Assembly (NCBI GenBank): GCA_934463345.1
Contig: CAKSJL010000033.1
Coordinates: forward strand, 1 to 18,853
Origin: an uncultured Oscillospiraceae bacterium
GTDB taxonomy: Bacteria > Bacillota > Clostridia > Oscillospirales > Ruminococcaceae
Length of the DNA: 18,853 nt
Direction: 5' to 3'
The notes below the pieces were generated by a model that was given only the letters and a program-made list of their open reading frames with translations, had not been told where the DNA came from and did no database searches. The translations under genes and the position numbers were made by a program. Below, piece after piece: positions 14,426 to 18,853 of this stretch. Each line of letters opens with the position of its first letter. Positions within the stretch are counted from its first letter, which is position 1.

Positions 14426-15685
14426 CTAATTTTCTTCGACAGCATATTCCTTTACAAGATGCATCTGCTTTATATCCACAAGTGCATCTATCAGCGTTCC
14501 ATCCGCTGTATATTCCTCAGAAAAAATCTTTCCCTCACTGCGTACCGCACCAATAAGCGCCGTCTTATCATAAGGCACAAGAAATTTTCGTCTTACAGCT
14601 GTTTCGGGTAGATTTGCCGCAATACATTTTAAAAGAGATTCAAAACCCGTCTTTTTTTTAGCAGAAATAATAACTGTCTTATCATCATGAGGAATATTTT
14701 CGGAATTTTCAAGCTTATCGGATTTATTGAACACCCTTATCTTAGGGATATTTTCACAGCCAAGCTCATTTAAAAGAGAATCAGTTACATCTGCCTGTTC
14801 AAGTCCGTCCTCAGCACTTATGTCAATAATATTTATGATTATATCTGCGCTTGCTGCCTCTTCAAGTGTGCTTTTAAATGCCTCAACAAGCTGGTGTGGC
14901 AGCCTTCTTATAAGTCCGACAGTATCAATAAGCATTATACTCCGACCGTCCGGAAGTTCCATCATTCTCGATGTTATATCAAGCGTTGCAAAGAGCTTGT
15001 TCTCTGCAAGAACTCCGGCATCTGTCAGAGCGTTAAGCAAGGTTGATTTACCTACATTTGTATATCCGACAATTGCGCCGGTCAGAATATTATCCTTTTT
15101 CCGTCTTGCACGATGAAGCTCTCTGCGTTTTTCAAGTTTTTTCAGCTGCGCTTCAAGAGTTTCTATGCGTGTCCTGATGTGACGTCTGTCAGTTTCAAGC
15201 TTTGATTCGCCAGGCCCTCTTGTACCTATTCCTCCGCCAAGTCTTGACATTTCAATTCCCTTTCCGGCAAGATGAGCAAGACGATATTTATTCTGGGCAA
15301 GCTCAACCTGAATTCTGCCCTCTTTTGTAAGCGCTCTCTGCGCAAAAATGTCAAGTATCAGTGTTGTACGGTCTATTACCTGTACATCAAGTATATTTTC
15401 AATATTTTTAGTCTGATTTGCCGTAAGCTCACAGTCGAAAATCGCTAAATCTATATTCATGCTCTTAACGTTTTCAGCAATTTCCTCCAGACGTCCTACA
15501 CCAACACAGGTTGCACTGTCATAAGCCGGTCTTTTTTGTATTGAATAAAAAACAGTTTCTGCTCCGGCAGTCTCAGCAAGCTCTTCAAGTTCCTTGATTG
15601 AAAGCTCTGCATCAAACTCTCCAGTATCAGCGCTTATAAGTACAGCTCTGCATTTATTATCCTTTTCAAGTATCTGATCTTCCAT
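14426..15685 (-). CDS. hflX: Ribosome-splitting GTPase HflX
   Basis: HflX binds 50S/70S ribosomes and dissociates stalled or heat-damaged ribosomes into subunits; some homologues confer macrolide-lincosamide resistance. The 419 residues show the HflX N-terminal domain (about 12-115, with GVGRLEEI at 62-69) and the linker and helical arm with GGGIGTRGPGESKLETDRR (150-168). The G domain follows: G1 GYTNVGKS (207-214), G2 FATLD (232-236), G3 DTVG (254-257), G4 NKSD (320-323) and G5 SAK (341-343). All nucleotide-binding residues are present. AAAGGAGG ends a few bases before ATG 15685. The gene starts 10 bp after the metallopeptidase gene and is the last of a tight three-gene minus-strand group ending at the terminator near 14370. 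Co-transcription with the GTPase-nuclease fusion suggests a shared role on stressed ribosomes. Confidence 0.96.
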   Translation of the reverse strand: MEDQILEKDNKCRAVLISADTGEFDAELSIKELEELAETAGAETVFYSIQKRPAYDSATCVGVGRLEEIAENVKSMNIDLAIFDCELTANQTKNIENILDVQVIDRTTLILDIFAQRALTKEGRIQVELAQNKYRLAHLAGKGIEMSRLGGGIGTRGPGESKLETDRRHIRTRIETLEAQLKKLEKRRELHRARRKKDNILTGAIVGYTNVGKSTLLNALTDAGVLAENKLFATLDITSRMMELPDGRSIMLIDTVGLIRRLPHQLVEAFKSTLEEAASADIIINIIDISAEDGLEQADVTDSLLNELGCENIPKIRVFNKSDKLENSENIPHDDKTVIISAKKKTGFESLLKCIAANLPETAVRRKFLVPYDKTALIGAVRSEGKIFSEEYTADGTLIDALVDIKQMHLVKEYAVEEN

Positions 15686-15695
15686 ATTTCCTCCT

Positions 15696-16388
15696 TTACT
15701 GCATATGTATGTATTCTCTGTTGAGTCTGTCTTTTATGTCACGCCAGTCCGGCATATATTTGTCAAGCAGTGCCTTGAATTCCGACCCATGATTACTGAC
15801 TGCAATATGTGTCAGTTCATGCAATAGAACATATTCAAGACACTCAATAGGAAATTTTGCAAGCTGCAAATTAATGCATATCCTTCTCGAAACAACATTA
15901 CAGCTTCCCCATCTTGTTTTCATATCCCTTATATGCCAGCTGCTGCTGTAAAGCCCGGTTTTTTCTTCATACACCGGAAGACAGCGTTCAATCTGCTTTT
16001 CAAGCATCATTTTGTAAAATCCATTTATAAGCTTCAGGCATTCGTTCGGATCGTCATCTGGTTTTATAATAAGATTCACTGTATCACCATCGCATGAAGC
16101 ACTTCTTTTTCCTCCATAAGAAATTTTAAGTACAAGTTCTCTTCCAAACAGGTATACACTGTCCCCGTTTTTATACTCATGGTTTTCAGTTGGAACAATC
16201 TTTTCCATTTCCTTTTGTTTATGCAGTATCCATTCCCTATGTGACAAAACAAACTGTTCAATGATTCTGTATGTAACATGCTCAGGTGCCGATATTTTTA
16301 TAATTCCACCAGGATGTACAGAAAGTCTGATATTTTTCATCTTTTTTCTTGTAACTTCAATTTTAAATCCAGCAATATCCTTCTGCAT
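15696..16388 (-). CDS. YgjP/DUF45-family zinc metallopeptidase
   Basis: This predicted cytoplasmic zinc protease of the YgjP (WLM/SprT-like gluzincin) group has 230 residues. An N-terminal beta domain (about 1-110, with the family segment KKMKNIRLSVHPGG) precedes a helical catalytic domain with KTRWGSC (157-163), HELTH (190-194) supplying two zinc ligands and the catalytic Glu191, and His200 as likely third ligand, then FKALLDKYMPDW. There is no signal peptide or membrane segment. AAAGGA lies 6 bp before ATG 16388; a TTG at 16412 in the same frame would overlap the upstream gene and is rejected. The gene sits 10 bp after the GTPase-NYN fusion and 10 bp before hflX. The physiological substrate of this family is poorly defined. 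The operon suggests, but does not prove, a link to ribosome quality control. Confidence 0.9.
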   Translation of the reverse strand: MQKDIAGFKIEVTRKKMKNIRLSVHPGGIIKISAPEHVTYRIIEQFVLSHREWILHKQKEMEKIVPTENHEYKNGDSVYLFGRELVLKISYGGKRSASCDGDTVNLIIKPDDDPNECLKLINGFYKMMLEKQIERCLPVYEEKTGLYSSSWHIRDMKTRWGSCNVVSRRICINLQLAKFPIECLEYVLLHELTHIAVSNHGSEFKALLDKYMPDWRDIKDRLNREYIHMQ

Positions 16389-16398
16389 AACCGTTCCT

Positions 16399-18852
16399 TT
16401 ACTGGTTTTCAATGTATTCCTTTATGGCGTTCTCAACCATTTTCACCTCATCGTAAAATTCAGAAGCTGAAACCCTGTAAGCTCCGTTTCCAAGTATAAT
16501 GAGCTGCTCTGCACCGTCTGATGTTGCAACTCTTACCCTATGCTCCTTTCCAAGATCATTCGTTATCTTCTGAATGTACATATCAGCTGTTTCTGCCTCT
16601 TTTGTGTAGACAATATTTATATTGTGAAGCTTTTCAAGCTCCCCTTTGCTGCCACTTACTTTATATGCATCAAAGACAAGTATCAAACAGCACTGTCTGA
16701 ATGCCTGATAATTACAGAGAATATTTATAAGCTGACTTCTCGCAAGGTCAAGATTATCCTTTGCAGTTTTCCTCAGATTATCCCAGGCGTGAATTATATT
16801 ATAACCGTCTACAAGCAGGTATTCCGGGCCTTTCGGCACAGGCGCTGACTTTGAATTGCTGTAATTCTGAATTGGTGTTTTCTTTTTGAATGCATTCCTT
16901 TTATCACGCTTTACCGGACCGTACGTTCTTTCAAAGATCTCCATAAGCTCTTTATCAGTTGCAAGACGTGAACAATAGCTTTCAGCCCGTTTATATGTTT
17001 CAAAGTTGCTCTCCTCTGAAATCTCCGGCTTTAAAACGCTTTCAAGATGCATATAATTAGCTACTTCATTCCACTTTACAACAAATCCGGCACCATGTGA
17101 ACAAAAAATTGAATCTGCCGAATTTTCAACATCACTGTCGCTGTTATATCCGATTTCTTCAATTATTTTTTCAGGGTTCTGGCATGGTTCATATCCCCTG
17201 AGTGAGCAGACGATCCTACCTCTGCCATGCGTATATGCACTCACATCCGCCTGATAAAGTCCAATCTCCGAAACAGGCGCACTGCCTTCGATTACTGACA
17301 ATTCACCATCCGAAACTGCCGGCTGATACCGGGCGTTCATATATTGCAGATCTGACATTGCTTTTCCGATGTTTTCAACAGGAACTTCCAATCTGAAATT
17401 ATACCATGGCTCAAGAAGAATACTTTCAGCACTTTTAAGTCCCTGTCTTACTGCACGATAAGTAGCCTGACGAAAATCTCCGCCCTCAGTATGCTTCAGA
17501 TGTGCCTTTCCAGCAGCAAGCGTTATTTTCATATCTGTAATCGGAGAACCAGTCAACACGCCAAGATGTGTCTTTTCTTCAAGATGCGTCAGGATAAGTC
17601 TTTGCCAATTTTTATCAAGCGTATCTTCTCGACAATCAGTTTCAAATTTCAATCCGCTTCCACGCTCAAGCGGTTCAAGTATCAGGTGAACTTCTGCATA
17701 GTGCCTCAGCGGTTCATAGTGACCGACACCCTCGACGGTAGAAGCAATAGTTTCCTTATAGGCAATACTTCCCTTGCTGAAATCAACTTTCATTCCAAAA
17801 CGTTCATTAATTATGCTCCGGAGTATTTCAATCTGTACCTCACCCATAAGCTGAACATGTATTTCACGATGCTGCTCATTCCAGATAATATGAAGCTGCG
17901 GGTCTTCCTCTTCAAGCTTCCTCAGCCTTAAAACAGCTGTATGTTCAGGAGTCTGGTCGAGAATTTCAACACGATAAGTCATAACCGGCTCTATTACCGG
18001 CAGAGTTGAATCTGCTTCGCACCCAAGACCCTCGCCGGAAAATGTGTGTGAAAGACCAGCAACAGCACATATTTCCCCGGCAACTGCTTCATCACATGTA
18101 TGATACTTTTCGCCGCTGTAAAGCCTTATCTGGCTCACCTTTTCCGACCATCTGCTTTCCGGCTTTCCGCCTTCAACAGCCGTTCTTACTTTAAGCGACC
18201 CTCCGGTTATCTTCATATGAGTAAGTCGTGTTCCCTGCTCATCCTCTGATATTTTAAATACCCTTGCGCCAAATTCCTTTTTACCGGAAAAATCAAGCGT
18301 GAACTCTGAAAAAACGTCAATGAATCTGTCGATCCCATCCATTTTCAGTGCCGATCCAAAGCAGCATGGAAATATTCTCCTTCCCTTTACTGCACTTCGT
18401 ATAAGATTAACGCCTGCTGTTCCGCTTTCCAGAAAGTCCTGCATAATATTTTCATCGCATTCAGCAAGTTCCTCGCAAAAGCTATCTCTGCCAGTATCCA
18501 TAAAATCAACGCATCTGTAATCAAGACGCTTTTTCAGCTGGGCTGTAATACTGTCCCTGTCCGTTCCCGGAAGATCCATCTTGTTAACAAAAATAAAAAC
18601 AGGTACTGAATACCTGTTCAAAAGCCGCCAAAGGGTTTCGGTATGGCTCTGAACACCATCTATACCACTTATTACAAGTATCGCATAATCTATGACCTGC
18701 ATTGTCCTTTCAGTTTCTGTTGAAAAATCCACATGCCCCGGAGTATCAAGCAACGTCACATCCATATCATTGAAATTCAGCTTTGCTTGCTTCGAAAATA
18801 TGGTAATTCCTCTTTCTCGTTCCAGATAATTGGTATCAAGAAATGTATTTCT
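16399..18852 (-). CDS. Tet-type ribosomal protection GTPase fused to a YacP/Rae1-like NYN endoribonuclease (5' end missing)
   Basis: This is an EF-G-like translation GTPase of the Tet(M)/Tet(O) superfamily with a C-terminal nuclease domain. The frame is open to the window edge; 817 residues are visible and the P-loop (G1) is outside. In visible numbering: G2 ERERGIT (11-17), G3 DTPGH (36-40), G4 NKMD (90-93), G5 GSALK (166-170), domain II about 195-290, domains III-IV about 295-490, and domain V about 485-555. A spacer with SHGAGFVVKW (585-594) and a basic linker (646-676) lead to the NYN domain (677-812). Its family acidic motifs are intact: LLVDGYN, LVFDAYK, ETADMYI and ATSDGAEQ. In Bacillus the stand-alone YacP (Rae1) cleaves mRNA in the ribosomal A site. 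The domain-IV loop differs from true tetracycline protectors. The metallopeptidase gene follows after 10 bp. Confidence 0.93.
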   Translation of the reverse strand, partial: RNTFLDTNYLERERGITIFSKQAKLNFNDMDVTLLDTPGHVDFSTETERTMQVIDYAILVISGIDGVQSHTETLWRLLNRYSVPVFIFVNKMDLPGTDRDSITAQLKKRLDYRCVDFMDTGRDSFCEELAECDENIMQDFLESGTAGVNLIRSAVKGRRIFPCCFGSALKMDGIDRFIDVFSEFTLDFSGKKEFGARVFKISEDEQGTRLTHMKITGGSLKVRTAVEGGKPESRWSEKVSQIRLYSGEKYHTCDEAVAGEICAVAGLSHTFSGEGLGCEADSTLPVIEPVMTYRVEILDQTPEHTAVLRLRKLEEEDPQLHIIWNEQHREIHVQLMGEVQIEILRSIINERFGMKVDFSKGSIAYKETIASTVEGVGHYEPLRHYAEVHLILEPLERGSGLKFETDCREDTLDKNWQRLILTHLEEKTHLGVLTGSPITDMKITLAAGKAHLKHTEGGDFRQATYRAVRQGLKSAESILLEPWYNFRLEVPVENIGKAMSDLQYMNARYQPAVSDGELSVIEGSAPVSEIGLYQADVSAYTHGRGRIVCSLRGYEPCQNPEKIIEEIGYNSDSDVENSADSIFCSHGAGFVVKWNEVANYMHLESVLKPEISEESNFETYKRAESYCSRLATDKELMEIFERTYGPVKRDKRNAFKKKTPIQNYSNSKSAPVPKGPEYLLVDGYNIIHAWDNLRKTAKDNLDLARSQLINILCNYQAFRQCCLILVFDAYKVSGSKGELEKLHNINIVYTKEAETADMYIQKITNDLGKEHRVRVATSDGAEQLIILGNGAYRVSASEFYDEVKMVENAIKEYIENQ
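16402..16824 (-). other. NYN/PIN-like nuclease domain within the GTPase fusion
   Basis: This marks the part of the fusion that encodes the YacP/Rae1-like domain. It covers about 141 codons, close to the length of the stand-alone Bacillus protein (about 170 residues, from memory). Reading frame and composition continue smoothly from the GTPase part, with no stop or frameshift at the junction, so the fusion is a genuine single polypeptide and not two adjacent genes. Confidence 0.88.
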
Positions 18853-18853
18853 A

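Noticed and set aside
17491..17931. 146-residue plus-strand open frame opposite the GTPase
   Set aside because: It is antisense to a well conserved coding region, has no ribosome site and no recognisable domain.
16399..18852. Calling the fusion a plain tetracycline resistance determinant
   Set aside because: The domain-IV loop is different and a nuclease domain is attached, so resistance cannot be assumed.

Overview
The window is AT-rich bacterial DNA with strong AGGAGG-type ribosome binding sites, an alpha/beta-type small acid-soluble spore protein and sortase-assembled pili. This points to a spore-forming Gram-positive of the class Clostridia. A gut Ruminococcus/Oscillospiraceae-like host is my best guess from protein style only; no rRNA or tRNA is present to confirm it. 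I see no IS element, CRISPR array or tRNA.

Layout. (1) Positions 1-1350, plus strand: the 3' part of a type I-beta DAHP synthase gene followed 17 bp later by tyrA, an aromatic amino acid pair. (2) 1487-1705, plus: a SASP gene with its own terminator. (3) 1725-11226, minus: a seven-gene pilus operon. In transcription order it holds a small coiled-coil protein, signal peptidase I, a 1492-residue LPATG tip adhesin with a Cys/His metal-site-like N terminus, a major pilin with an unusual LVGTG sorting motif, a class C pilin sortase, an LPQTG anchor pilin, and a second sortase. A good sigma-A-type promoter lies at 11305-11333, with a quasi-palindrome about 120 bp further upstream. (4) 11574-13937, minus: a monocistronic clpC with a shortened middle domain, and a CIRCE-like (but different) inverted repeat at its predicted transcription start. 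(5) 14188-14328, plus: a 46-residue Gly/Cys-rich membrane peptide, followed by a terminator that works in both directions. (6) 14426 to the window end, minus: three tightly packed genes. They are a translation GTPase of the tetracycline ribosomal-protection type fused to a YacP/Rae1-like NYN endoribonuclease (5' end outside the window), a YgjP/DUF45 metallopeptidase, and hflX.

How the genes work together. The pilus operon looks self-contained: secretion (signal peptidase), tip, shaft and base subunits, polymerising sortase, and a second sortase probably used for wall anchoring. A strong hairpin between shaft pilin and sortase could set their ratio. The right-hand trio is the most interesting part. 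It joins a ribosome-binding GTPase domain and an A-site-mRNase-type domain in one polypeptide, and co-transcribes it with the ribosome-splitting GTPase HflX. I infer a stalled-ribosome or antibiotic-stress response module; this is not demonstrated by sequence alone.
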